This document shows positions 12,170-23,553 of a DNA stretch of 64,000 bases, one piece after another. Origin of the DNA: Deinandra increscens subsp. villosa (Eukaryota > Streptophyta > Magnoliopsida > Asterales > Asteraceae); contig JBCNJP010000007.1 in NCBI GenBank assembly GCA_039602395.1, forward strand, positions 122,484,957 through 122,548,956, read 5' to 3'. Positions within the stretch are counted from its first letter, which is position 1. The number at the start of each line of letters is the position of its first letter. A model generated the notes under the pieces. It was given only the letters and a program-made list of their open reading frames with translations. It was not told where the DNA came from and did not search any database. Position numbers and translations under genes: made by a program.

Positions 12170-12440
12170 TACTTCTCACGCGTGTATGGTTTCTTTGCAA
12201 CCAGCAATTCAGATTGCAACTGTTATAGCCTCACGCGTGTTCTGATGACCCTGACGCGTGTATAGGATTAGTGTACAGCTGTCTTGCGTGTATCACTACA
12301 TCTACCCATATATCAAGCTAACCTCTCTCCATCATTTATCACACCCTCTTTCTCTCTTTCTCATTTTTGTTTTAAACTAACTCCAGATCTTTATCTTTCT
12401 ATCTCAAAGTTCTTCTATTCGCTTAATCATATATAGGACA
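12170..12440 (+). promoter_or_regulatory. Promoter-like block with repeated CGCGTGT motifs
   Basis: Three CGCGTGT copies (about 12180, 12233 and 12254), with a weaker TGCGTGTAT near 12284, precede a TATATCAAG box near 12310 and a CT-rich leader to about 12420. CGCG-core motifs are known CAMTA-type sites in plants. The ATG at 12454 opens only 19 codons, so if this is a promoter its gene is degraded or non-coding. The function is inferred only. Confidence 0.35.
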
Positions 12441-12453
12441 GAGGGCTTATTGA

Positions 12454-14300
12454 TATGGATTGTAACGGAGACCGCACTCGGGACAACACCGTTCCTGATC
12501 GTGGACTATGGTAACGTCGGTGTTGCATCCATGCAAGACAATTGGGTGTAATAAGGTATATTTTGGGGCTTTTATATCCTTTTATAGACCAGCCAATTTC
12601 TGATAGATCGCTAGATGCATGCACTCGCATCTTCAAATGTTGTTTTTTGCATGCTATTTTACTGATGCGATGGACAACAATTTGTGATTTTTACTGTGCA
12701 GATGTGATTCGGGCTTTCTTAGTGGGAGGAAAAACGAACGAATGCAGGTAGTCGGGATATGATAAGGTTTTGGATACGTGATTAGCTACTGAAAAGACTC
12801 TTAAAGCTGACTCCATTTTATGTAAAATTAAAGAAGGGATGTTACTGACAAAAGTAGCGATGCAGAAATTAAAATCTTGTTCGGGCTCAATCGTTTGGGA
12901 TTTCTTCCGGAAATTAACTCCATGGATGCTATTTAGATAATGTGAGTTAAATAACTGAAGCTAACTCATTATTTTGGGTTATCAACTTAACACTGTCAGT
13001 GTTGTCCTAAAAGTGTTGCTTATGTTATTTGTTTTTTTTTTATCACAGAGATTTGCACAAGAACCTGACCGGAACAATATCTTGAACAAATGTGAGACTG
13101 TGAGTCATCTGCTATGTTTTGCATGATGTACTTTGTTGAGTTACTACTTACTGTAACATGCATCTCATTATTTTGGTTCAGGTCTTAAAACTATTTTTTT
13201 ATTGATAATTTTGGATGTAGGATTGTCATAAAGAGGAAGATCTGGGGTGAAGTATATATTTTTTTAATAATCTGGTAATTTTAGTGTGGGGTTGTGATAT
13301 CATGAGAGAGATGTAAGACACTAAATGAATCTTCATATGATACTTGAGATAGGTGTATACAACACTAGAATATAATCTTGATATTTGTGAGATGATATGA
13401 GTTTTTCAAATTTTTTATTGACAAAGTGAAGTTTCTTATTTAAGTTTTTATAACTTTTTTTAGGCAAATAAAATTCTTCTACAGGGTTATCTTTTTGTGA
13501 GGACATGAGTTATTACAAAGGATAGGTATTACAAAGACAAAAGTTAGAATTATGATTTGGCTTATAAATGTATTAACACTTGCAAACAAAATCAATTACA
13601 TATACTTGATAAAACACAAAAGTACTATTGTAGATGTTAGGGGTTACAAACGTAATTATATAAATCATTGTTATAAACATAACAATACTTGATAAGGACC
13701 AGCAGTATAGTTGCTTTCCGTATTGTTGCTTGAAATAAAATTCCTCTCCGTGTTTTCCTCAAATAATACCTCTTCAGTTTATTAAATTAGCTATCTAAAC
13801 ATAACTCATGTTTAATTATAAGAATGACTTAACATCAAATTAACAAAACGAACATTGTTCATTTAATTACAAGAAAGATTTAGCATATGATTAGCAAAAC
13901 AAGAAGGGTAACCGGTGGCCCGTCGTAACGCGCGGGCGGTAATCCTTATAAACTAATATTTACTTTTCTATTCAAGTGCTGATGTTTGAACCAAATTATT
14001 ACATAATATTCATGACACAGTCGCTTGACAATGAGCTTTAAACATTCAAACATTGCAGGTACACCATAAACAACTGGGGACCCTTTGCAAGACAACATGG
14101 TATTCAGGTTGACCAGAAGATACGAATCCAGTATGACTACAACCTGAAGGCTCTTTTCATGTTTGATGCAGAATGATAAGGCATGCAAGTAACACTTAAT
14201 TGCACATTTTGGTAACAGTTTGTAACACACAATTTGGCTAGCAACATTAAAATGTCTTTTGGTTGGAGTCTATCTAACAACTTATTACACTACTACTATA
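12454..14300. other. Intergenic with degenerate Helitron-like hairpin near 13918-13938
   Basis: I found no supported gene. A palindromic GC-rich string, CCCGTCGTAACGCGCGGG, stands out at 13918-13938 from AT-rich surroundings and resembles a Helitron 3' hairpin, but the following bases (AATCCTTAT) do not give CTRR. A similar hairpin, CCCCGCAGCAACGCGCGGGG, lies at about 14335-14355. Confidence 0.4.
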
Positions 14301-14376
14301 GCTGTCTATGCCATATTTACATTTCGTAGTCTACCCCGCAGCAACGCGCGGGGGTGGTCAACCATCTTATTACCTC

Positions 14377-14384
14377 TATATAAA
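14377..14384 (+). promoter_or_regulatory. TATA box of the S-protein homologue
   Basis: TATATAAA lies 53 bp upstream of the ATG at 14437, just downstream of the GC-rich Helitron-like hairpin at about 14335-14355. Spacing fits a plant core promoter with a short leader. Confidence 0.6.
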
Positions 14385-14436
14385 GAAACGCAACTCACCA
14401 TTCTCATCACAACCACCCTGTCCTCTAAACCAAGCC

Positions 14437-14871
14437 ATGGCTCATGGCATCACAACATACCTCGGTTGCCTCCTTCTTCTTTCACTTTCCTTAGTCCACA
14501 CATCAAATGGTTTTTGTTTCCAATTACACTGGGACATGAAAATCTACAATGGCCTAAACGCGCCACTTTTTATCGACGTGCAAAAAAAAGGTGACGATCA
14601 TAGTTTAGGATTTCGCAACTTGGCCCCGAACGGGGGAAGTTTTGCGTGGGATTTCTGCGAGAAGTTTGCTGGAAGTACTATCTATCATTCGGTGTTTTAT
14701 TCGCAACCAAGACAACAAAACTATACTGTTTTTGATGATACGATCCGGTACGAGTGTTTTCGTCATCGTGGGTCGGAAGAATGTTACTGGATGGTGCGAG
14801 ATGACGGGTTTTATATGAATGCTTGGGACGATCCATTTCCAAAAGGTTGGGTGAAAAAATATGATTGGTAA
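14437..14871 (+). CDS. S-protein homologue (plant self-incompatibility S1 family), secreted
   Basis: This intronless gene encodes 144 residues. Residues 1 to about 25 form a signal peptide with a Leu-rich core (CLLLLSLSLV). The mature part has S1-family features: a beta-strand-rich secreted domain of about 120 residues, the WDFCEKF segment, paired cysteines in YECFRHRGSEECYW, and the DDGFY end motif. The founder of the family is the Papaver pistil S protein that signals rejection of self pollen; in most plants these form large families of small secreted proteins with largely unknown roles. The ATG at 14437 is chosen because it starts the signal peptide; the frame is open another 43 codons upstream but that region holds the TATA box. 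Isolated in transposon-rich DNA; it could be active or a recently dispersed copy. Confidence 0.88.
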   Translation: MAHGITTYLGCLLLLSLSLVHTSNGFCFQLHWDMKIYNGLNAPLFIDVQKKGDDHSLGFRNLAPNGGSFAWDFCEKFAGSTIYHSVFYSQPRQQNYTVFDDTIRYECFRHRGSEECYWMVRDDGFYMNAWDDPFPKGWVKKYDW

Positions 14872-15104
14872 TTATGTGTAAAAGGTCTTAATTTGAGACA
14901 TTTTCTAGCAATAAATCATAATGAACTATTGAACTAATCTAGCTCATATACTGATCAATCTTAACTATGTTACGCAAGCATAGCAAATAGTGTTAACGAG
15001 ATGGTGATCCGTCCGTCCGTTGCGACGGACCAGTTTATGAAGTTTTTTGTGCATGACGTAGTATAGCTTCTAAACACTAAAACGTGATAATATCATTAAG
15101 CAAT

Positions 15105-15540
15105 TCAGTACTGTTGTCGGTTACACGGACGCAAGTCAACATCCTATCATACATATCCCTAATAACGTGTATGTATTTCCCGGGGACCCCTTTGCTCTCG
15201 AATTATTCCAGATCAGCCATCGAGGTATGCTATCATATGCCTATTCCAGGTCAATAAATACCAAATGCAGATTCCGTCCCTTTTCTCGATACTTATCCAT
15301 TAGCTGTCTTAGAATGTGTATCGCCTCCGTAGTGGACCGCCCTGGCATGAAACCAAATTGGTTCACTGAGACCTGGGTTTCCCGCCTTATTCTAGCCTCG
15401 ATAACTCTTTCCCAAAGCTTCATAGTGTGGCTTTGCAACTTAATGTCCCTGTAGTTCTCCCAACACTAAGCGTCACCTTTGTTTTTGTATAGCGGAACTA
15501 CGACACTAGTCCTCTACTGATCTGGCATCCTCCCGGTTCT
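15105..15540 (-). pseudogene. LINE reverse-transcriptase fragment
   Basis: On the minus strand the conceptual protein carries the RT core in order: VVPLYKNKGDA, the NYRDIKL region, ERVIEARIR, the NQFGFMPGRSTTEAI motif typical of non-LTR RTs, then LVFIDLE leading into AYDS, and RDMYDR further on. Stops occur after CWENYRDIK and at FIDLE*AYD, so it is dead. The catalytic FADD-type motif and both ends are missing. Confidence 0.85.
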
Positions 15541-15912
15541 AAAGATAGTGTTAAACAATGTAATAGGTAAACTTACAAATATTAAATATGAGTTAGCCGT
15601 AATTTTATAAATGATTTTGGTCGTTACATCTTTTTTATTGTTTTGGCCGTTACATGTTTTTTTTCTCCGTTTTCCTTCACGTAGCGTTAAAGCAATACAA
15701 TGGTTTTGTGTGCCCCCGTTATTCCCGCGATAACCTCCATTGATCACCAACAATTTATATTGTTGGTGGTGTTGCAATTTAACTGTTTTGTCTACCCGTA
15801 TTATTCCGACATCATATAATTGCTTTTGCGACAACACGCAGAAGAAAAGTTATATATAAACTTAAAAGTGAATCTTTAATTTTATATTTTGAATCTATGT
15901 ATTCAGATTTAA

Positions 15913-16180
15913 GGTCGTTTGTTTTTTTTCCAGTTATTAAGAGGTTTTGCATCTTAATAGCGTCTTAACTATCAAGACTTTTTATAACATCTTAGAACCT
16001 CTTAACCTTAGAAAAAAGTCATTCATTCTCTGTGGACTAGAGCTCCGTCTTTGGCGACTAGTTATTCGCTCTCGGCCTCCACCTCTTAATGATTCAATTT
16101 CCAGAAATTTGAACCACCTCTTAACATTCAGAAGTGGTATTCAGATTCAGACATAAATCTCCTAAAAAACAAATGGGCCC
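15913..16180. mobile_element. Tourist-like MITE, 268 bp, TAA TSD
   Basis: The ends are GGTCGTTTGTTTTTTTTCC and, on the other strand, GGGCCCATTTGTTTTTTAGG, flanked by TAA at 15910-15912 and 16181-16183. TAA-type 3-bp duplications are typical of PIF/Harbinger MITEs. There is no ORF. Confidence 0.6.
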
Positions 16181-16183
16181 TAA

Positions 16184-17620
16184 AATTCTCTAAAACTATT
16201 TCCATTATAAATTGAGAAATCCGATACACAACAATCTTGTATGCATTAGGAGATTTAGGATAAGAGTAATACTCCCACCGCAGTGTGCAGTGGGTAATGA
16301 CATGGTGCTGTATGGTGCAACAACACCATTATGGGTGGTGCTGCTTTGCACTTCTGAAGACTAACGCGCTGGGCGGCTTTCGTACTTAAAAGTTTCATTC
16401 TCCTCTCTATCTCTTTTCTATATCCTTTCTCTCTAACTTTATACATTTAAATATTATTAAAAACAGTATAGGGAGGTGTGGTGTAGGTATTACGGGGAGG
16501 GGTAAAGTGTGAAAGTGTGATCTGATAATTTGACGATGAGGTAGTAAAAAAATATGGGGTTGAAAAAGTATAATCAAGGTATTACAACACATCCTTAGAT
16601 ATGATGTATGCATGATTGTATAATTCTAAAATTGTTAGGAGTTACGAAAAATATATAAAGAATGATGTTACCCGACTAGCTAACAAAGAACAAAACCTTC
16701 CAAATATATCTGACCCTATTAAGGTTATTATAGTTATTACCAATAACGGTTTGCTACACAAATTTGTGTTGCTACCTGTAAAGTTGTATACGAAGAAAGA
16801 TAACAAGTATAATGATGAAGAGTCAAGTTACTCAAACAAGTTTGTTTATTATTATTTTTTTAATCATGGTTGTAAAAACCCCGCCAAGCCTCCAACTAAT
16901 CGCTTAACGAATTTTAACTGATTACGGATCAATCACTGATTAATCTTGTTAAGAATGATTAATTTCCGATTAATCCCTTAACCTCAGTCGACCGCTGAAC
17001 TACCACCGAGCATTCTTAAATAGATCCAGCAAGAGGTAGTGACCTGATCCTGGTGAGTATGCGAACGGCTAAGAGTTATGCTCATTGTGAGCTAACCCTA
17101 ACTTCATGACTTCTTTTAAGAGCCTTCACAGCCCATTTCCTATAAATATTTGAGTGTCAAGATTAAAATTTGAGGTTTAGTTGTGAGTGATTGTGGGTAG
17201 AAGAAAGAGAAAAAGTTATTGTTCATCTCTATATTTGAGGGAAAAAAATTGTTGGATCTCTAAAACCTGAAATTTGAAAAAAGAGAAAAGATAACGATAA
17301 AGTTATAAAAAATATTATTTAATTATAACTCTGAGTGAAAAAAATTAATAATAAATATATAAATTATTGGAATAATGATAAATAGATTCAGCAAGAGGTA
17401 GTGACCCGATCCTTAACCCGCATAGCTCATCCGGTAACTCCAGCCCAGTGATATCCATTTGATTAGAATAAGCCCATATTCTCACCCCAATTTTAACAAA
17501 TTTTGTAGAGGTTTACTTATATAGTTTAGTTCTACGTGAACATGACAATATATAATGATTATTGTATAAGTAATGTTGAGAATAAAAAAAAGGATATCAT
17601 AGTTAATAGGATATCACAAC
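16184..17620. other. Intergenic; 23-bp direct repeat flanking a TATA-bearing segment
   Basis: AGCAAGAGGTAGTGACCTGA (17029 onward) recurs with one change near 17391, about 363 bp apart. Between them, about 17141 has CTATAAATAT followed by a purine-rich leader-like stretch, but no ORF. The repeat could be a long TSD or a local duplication. The rest of the span shows no gene. Confidence 0.4.
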
Positions 17621-17629
17621 TAAGAAAGT

Positions 17630-17893
17630 GGTAGCAACTTCCATTGTGGTGTAGTGGTAGGAAGCCTTTGTTCTCTACTTGAGACACAGGTTCGATTCTT
17701 ACGGACAGCACTTTGGAAGGGGCATTGGCGATGAGGGGAGACTTGGGGCTGAAAGGTCACAAGTTCGATCCCTGAGCTCCCAGGTTTTACCACCCGGCCG
17801 TTCGCGGAGGTGGATTTTCCCTGGAATGAGCTCAACTGGTGTAAATAGTCCCCGGGTTTTCCGGGACATTCGTTGGCCGTTCAAAAAAAAAAA
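17630..17893 (+). mobile_element. tRNA-derived SINE, possibly two-headed
   Basis: A box-A-like string, GTAGTGGTAGG, near 17650 and a box-B match, GGTTCGATTC, near 17690 form a tRNA-like head. About 70 bp on, a second B-box-like string, AAGTTCGATCC, occurs inside a similar context. The element ends GGCCGTTCAAAAAAAAAAA. Split pol III boxes plus a 3' A-run identify a SINE. TSDs are not clear, so the ends are approximate. The short ORFs here are incidental. Confidence 0.7.
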
Positions 17894-18577
17894 TCAAGAA
17901 CATAATTAATACAAATCTTCAAATGTCAACGTGCTAATATTTAATTTATTCGTCATGTGTTACACGTGGTAATATTATTTTGATTGCCTCCTAGGGGCAT
18001 GCTCTAGTCTGGTAATAAACAATCAACGATTCAACGGGATGGTACAAGTCAAACTAATGACATTTTGCAGCATCATAGGTGTAACACCAATTTAGCTTAT
18101 TGAAATCACCATTACGATTAAATTTTGAATATTGATTTAAAATTTTAAGTTCAAATAATGAGTAACTAAAAAAAGCGATTCTAATGGACACCTCTAGACA
18201 AAGAATTAATGTAAACAATATGATAAGAAAGTAAAGCCAATTATTTTTACTAGGGGTGCTTATTGTCCGGTTTTAATGCTTTTTAGATTAAACTGTAAGG
18301 TAAATAATGTTTTTAATTACTAAAATCAAAATCAAAGTGTTCATATCTAAAACCGAAGTAAACCAAAACCAAACCAAACCAAAATGTTATCGTTTTTAAC
18401 ATTTATGGGACTTTATATAAAATAAGCCTATTGGATTTAAATAATCCCAAGTTTCATCAATTGATCGGCAATATCAAAGTCATTCGTCCTTATGAACAAG
18501 TCGGTACTTAGGGAAGCCCTTTCAAGATATATCCAAACAGTGTGATTGTAGATCGAGATTCGCGATCAGACCACCAT

Positions 18578-18762
18578 CAGTGGTGTAGCTTTTAAGGGGC
18601 GGGAGGGGGCGTCCGACCCCCCGAATTTTTTTTTTTGCGATGTATAATTTTCGTGTAGAAAATTTCGATATGCTCCGGTTTCGACCCCCCATTTACTAAA
18701 AAATTGACGCTAAAAAAAATTGATCCCGACTTCTCACTTGATATTTTCAAGCTTCGTCATTT
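18578..18762. mobile_element. hAT-type MITE, 185 bp
   Basis: It starts CAGTGGTGTAGCTT and ends AAGCTTCGTCATTT, with near-identical 8-bp flanks ACCACCAT (18570) and ATCACCAT (18763). Its GGGGCGGGAGGGGGCGTCCG interior and ends resemble the element at 37518-37693, so the two appear to be one family. Confidence 0.6.
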
Positions 18763-19258
18763 ATCACCATAATAAATCGTGATCTGAGGGAGGGGGGAGT
18801 GGTAGAATTTTTAGGATTTTGAATAATGGGTTGTAGCCAATAGGAGAGTGCCACGCAAGAAAGAGAAAAAGAAAGAATTTTGAAGGATTTTGAGAGGGAG
18901 TGGTTAGGATTATGAAGAATTGTAGGTTAATATATTTTAATGTTTTGAGTTATTTTTATATTGTAATTAATTTTAAAACACTATATTTATTTTATAAAAA
19001 CACTACATTTATTAAAAAAAGACATTACATTAAAATAAAAAAAGACATTACATTAAAATAAAAAAAGACATTACATTAATTAAAATAAAAAGACAATACA
19101 ATACAATAAAAAAAAACTACTCCTCATAAAGCCCACCATCATCATTACCTTATTATTATTTTTTTTAACTTTTTTTTTAAAAGTACTTTCATTAAAAATA
19201 AAATAAAAGACAACAAAATAAATTAAAACATCACAACTTAAAAAGAAAACACGAACGC

Positions 19259-19657
19259 CTATGTATAACGATTAAACGTGAAAATAGGATCTTCCGGGTT
19301 GTTGATGTATGGCCTCAAAAAAGCCCAAACGCCTGCGTTTACAAAGCTCTTGCCAATTTCAGTTTTGTACTCGCTCAACGACCTTTGCAGCACTGAGCGT
19401 TTACCCTCCGCGCCATATTGTCGCTCGAGTTGTACATAGATATCATTAAAAGTTCGTGCATTCGATTGCAAGGCCCACCATTTCGTCCTGATAAAGTTAA
19501 AGTTTACATCTTTCACACCACGTCGCCGTTTGAAGTCATCAATCACGGCAGGCCAAAACTCGTTTGGCGGGCGTCCACCATTCCAATTGTGTGCGACGTT
19601 AACGAAAGATTGTGCCACCGCTACGTCGTCTTCGGTCTTCCAACTACCCATATTCAT
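19259..19657 (-). CDS. Myb/SANT-like protein of PIF/Harbinger type (132 aa)
   Basis: The protein opens GSWKTEDDVAVAQSFVNV and continues with FWPAVIDDFKRR, then RTKWWALQSNARTFNDIY and a final WAFLRPYI, the Trp-spaced trihelix layout of the Harbinger accessory DNA-binding ORF (often auto-annotated in plants as GST T3-like). It starts at a true ATG (19657). At 132 residues it is shorter than most family members, and no transposase ORF is present, so it is probably the remnant of a non-autonomous element. GC-rich palindromic sequence lies directly upstream. Host domestication cannot be ruled out. Confidence 0.7.
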   Translation of the reverse strand: MNMGSWKTEDDVAVAQSFVNVAHNWNGGRPPNEFWPAVIDDFKRRRGVKDVNFNFIRTKWWALQSNARTFNDIYVQLERQYGAEGKRSVLQRSLSEYKTEIGKSFVNAGVWAFLRPYINNPEDPIFTFNRYT

Positions 19658-19860
19658 TGTGAATGTTTGTGAAAGTTTATAAAATAGATGGGGTATATAT
19701 AGTCGGGGCGTTAACGAAAGATTGTGCCACCGCTACGCCCCCCGGCGAATTCGACCTCCATAACGCCCCATAACGCCGGGGGGTAATGGTCGGGGCGTTA
19801 TATACGGGCGTTATGGGGCGTTATCGAGGTCGAAAACGCCCCATTACGTTTAGCCTAAGT
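19597..19860. repeat. 29-bp exact repeat and GC-rich inverted motifs upstream of the Harbinger ORF
   Basis: A 29-bp string from inside the ORF (19597-19625, starting CGTTAACGAAAGATTGTGCC) is repeated exactly at 19709-19737, about 50 bp upstream of the ATG. From 19705 to 19850 the motif GGGGCGTTA recurs in both orientations with ACCTCGATAACGCCCC-like partners, so the segment can fold strongly. It may be the terminal region of the parent element. Confidence 0.7.
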
Positions 19861-20354
19861 GATAATGTATGTATATATATATATATTGAAAAAAATAAAA
19901 GAAATTTTTTTTTTTTTATTCAAAGAGCCGTTCAACGGCTAGAAAATTATGGGGAACAACAATTGCCGATCAGCGACATGTAGATGGAATCTTCGATTTT
20001 TGCCGTTGCCGATCGACCGGCGACGGTGTTTGCCGCCAAGGATTTCGGCGCCGCGGCGTGACGCCGCCCACTCCGTCCTGCCTTAGTGTCATCTCCTTTA
20101 GATTGAAACGTCTTTCCGGAATCGATAGCGTGCCGAAATTTGTTGCAGAAAAAATCCAATAAATCACCCTACATTCAATATACACGCTCTTGTTATACCC
20201 ACATGTAACACGTCAGCAGAACACATGCCTCCTTCCCCTTCTCTCTCTCCCCCACAAACCATAAAATAAAATGACGCCTTCTTCCCCAAACTTCTGTTTC
20301 CCTGAAAACCGAAATTAAGCCTCATTCATTTAAGATACGCATTTCTCACCCAAA

Positions 20355-23113
20355 ATGAATTCAAATTTCCAGAAAATCGCCCAAAAAGCTTCCCACCACA
20401 TACGGATGAGGTCTTCAATCTCGGATTCAATCGGTGTTCCCATTCACAGAACTCATGTCCCTCAGAAACTGCAACTTTCCAACGCCTTTTACCCCCGATT
20501 TCCTGGCCGGAGAACGGAGAGCACGGTGTTTTCCGTACCAGTTCGTCGTTTTAGCAGTAAGACCAATGGCACAACGCCATCGGCTTCCATGACGAATAGC
20601 GGACCAATTTGGTGGTATTTGGGCATGATTAAAGCTCGACCTATTCTTACGAAGAGCATTACGTCTGCCATCATTTACACTGCTGCCGATTTAACATCTC
20701 AGGTGCTTTTTCTAATGCTTACGTTCTATTGATTGATTCCTTTTACGTTTTGAATGATGCATTTGGAAGTTTTGTGAATTTGATGTTGTTTATTTTATCG
20801 TTCGTATATCCGCTAGGTTTGATTTCTCTCGTTGATGAATCGTGCTACGTACGTGAAGAAGTCAATGATATATTTTGATTATTATTACAGACGTGTGTGT
20901 TATTTTTGGATCCATTGATTACTCGGTCTGATTGATTGTTATTTGAAATTGAGAAAGATGAGCTACGTGTTTGAATCAATTATTTAGATAATCTGATCTC
21001 AGTTCCTTAGAAATTAGGGCTCGTAAAAATCTGGATGAAATAAAGTTTAAGGGCAATCATAGATATTCCTTTAGCCCCTTTGATCTAGTTCTTTAATCCT
21101 CCTTTTGATCTCTTATAGTTATGATTAGATTCTTTCATTCTCTATTTATATGGTTCTTGTATGTCTGTCATGCATGTCCGAAAACTCGATTTCTTGATCA
21201 CTTCAGATCCAAAGAAAATTTGAGTAACAAATGATCTTTAACTCAAGTAGAATTTGATCCAACCTTAGGGATGGTGCAGTGGTAGGTGCATCATTCCATC
21301 AGCCAGATCTCAGGGCCGCTCACCAGCTTTCATTGGTTTCCGCCTTTAAGCCCTTGAAGGTAACCTGGTACGGTGGTAGGTGCAGCATTCCATCAGCCAG
21401 ATCTCAGGCAGGCTCACCAGCTTCCAATGGTTTCCACCTTTAAGCCCTTGAAAGTAACCTGCCAGTGCATTTTGCATCTTACCTGGTCCTATTAGTTAGC
21501 AATGTATTGGTGGCAGTTTGTGAGTTTTCCGGTGACAGTTTCTCACGATTATTAAATAAAAAGTCAAACTTGATCCCTAGTCAGCGAGTAGAGTTCATGT
21601 TATATTGTTTATGCTTGAAAACTATAAATCTTTGACATGCTCAAATTGATATATGTAATGATCAGAGCTTATAAGGTTTGGCTTTCTTGAAGAACTAGAA
21701 AGTAAAAATGTATTGATATAATTTTGTCCAACTATTATTTTTTGTTTATTGAATTGATGTCATTACAGTCTTCTTCTGATATTGAGTTTAATCCCATATT
21801 CAGACGGTCACAAAGTCACCATCAGAGGCTTATGATCTCATAAGGACGTGCCGCATGGCTGGATTTGGAATGATAATATTAGGTCCGACATTACACTGCT
21901 GGTTTAATTTTATCTCAAGAGTGTTACCTAAGCAGGACCTTATCACAACTTTTAAAAAGATGCTTATGGGACAGACTATACTTGGACCTATTATGAATGC
22001 TCTGTTTTTCTCTGTAAATGCAGGCCTGCAAGGTATTTACTTCTTCTTTGGGTTATTTATGCATTAAACAATTTCAGTGCCTTTTAGTCAATCTGCGAGT
22101 TCCAGTTCCGCTTAGTTTTGATGATTGTAGTAATGCATGACAGTTAAATATTTATGTTTAAATCTAGTTCGGTTGTTGATCTTTCAGGTGAAAGTCCTAA
22201 TGAAATCATGGCCCGATTAAAGAGAGATATGTTGCCCACGATGAAGAGTAATGCTATTTACTGGCCTTTATGTGACTTTATCACATTCAGATTCATCCCT
22301 GTTCATTTGCAGGTAACCACTGATGCCTCATTTTCTTAATAACAAAATGGCCTCAGATGAAACAATATAAAAGTAGTCCTGAATCTTAATCAATATCACT
22401 ATGCCCTATTTGGCTATTTGCATCCTTTTCAAAGGCAAGATGATAATGAGGTCATTGTTAACCTGGGTACTTTTGGTTGTAGTTTTCGTTGAATATACGG
22501 GTGTAATTTTAATACGAACCTAGCATGAATTTGCGGGTTTGGGTTTAGTCTAAACAAGTTTGGTTAGTTACAAGTCGAACCACAAACATGAATAGCTAAA
22601 CGGGTTGGATTCAGAACCACAAACATGAATAGCTAAACAGGTCGGATTCAGGTTCACATGACGTGTTCACTGTTGACCTGTTTATTTTTATATTTTTAAA
22701 ATTTTAAGAGGGTGTGTTACTGTGTTTTCTGTCATAACTTATTGCATACCAAAATTCTAAAAGTTAAGATAGAGAAATGACATAAGATTTTATAGTTTGA
22801 ACCTAATTGTTTTATGCAGAAAAGAAAAAGAAAAAAAAAGGCTCGTGTCATGTAAACCCTCGAATATGCATGTCATGTTCTCACACCATTTTCATGTTCA
22901 TGTTAGATTTCGGGTTCGACCTGCCAACCCACAACAACACAACGGTTTAGTAGCACCCTTATTCAAATAAGGGGAGTCCTTTTTCATATTTTGACCCTTG
23001 ACATTCTATGTTTGTTTTGAACAATGCAGCCACTAGCGAACAACTCCTTTGCATACGTATGGACAATTTACATCACATACATGGCCAGCTTATCAAAAGC
23101 AGGACCCAACTAA
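20355..23113 (+). CDS. Mpv17/PMP22 family membrane protein
   Basis: Four exons join in frame: 20355-20702, 21804-22032, 22188-22312 and 23030-23113, all with GT-AG borders, giving 261 residues. Residues 1 to about 75 are basic and Ser-rich, like a mitochondrial presequence ending near RRFSSK. The family domain follows: IWWYLGMIKARPILTKS, the AADLTSQ segment, GFGMIILGPTLHCWF, and the C-terminal signature WPLCDFITFRFIPVHLQ (exon 3). Relatives are four-helix proteins of the inner mitochondrial or peroxisomal membrane, implicated in metabolite or ROS homeostasis; the transported species is unsettled. The last exon encodes PLANNSFAYVWTIYITYMAS. The gene converges on the ADA1-like gene with about 440 bp between stops. 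Confidence 0.92.
21274..21467 (+). repeat. Two tandem copies of a ~94-bp tRNA-like unit in Mpv17 intron 1
   Basis: GGTAGGTGCA begins copies at 21281 and 21375; each continues through ATTCCATCAGCCAGATCTCA and a TTTAAGCCCTTGAA block. The start GGTGCAGTGGTAGG resembles a pol III A box, so this may be a duplicated SINE fragment. No box B or A-tail is evident. Confidence 0.65.
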
Positions 23114-23553
23114 TCAAACACAAGATCTTTCTGTTGTCAAGACTCAAGATCCAACACTGGCAACAGTATCATGTAAATGAGGATGCAGCCATCATTTCCC
23201 TTTAATCATGTTAACAAAAACCACACCATTGTAGTCACTTGACTTCAAATCTATACAATTGCTGACAAATACCTTATTTGTTCTGATTTATGTTTTATCT
23301 TTCCATAAGTTGAATGAATCAACTTTACAGTTTTTAAGGTTGTATAGTTTTTTATGTCTCAACTCTCAACCACCCTGAGTTGTCCACACTTTTTACCACA
23401 AAACCAACAACTTGAATATGCATGAAAATATACAAGATTGACTAATAAACCATTGATGCTTGAAAGTCCCCATAAACAAAACAGAGACAAATATGAGAAC
23501 AAAAAAGAAAACTGAAAGAATCACCTAACAGGCTAATCTCAACACCAATTTTA

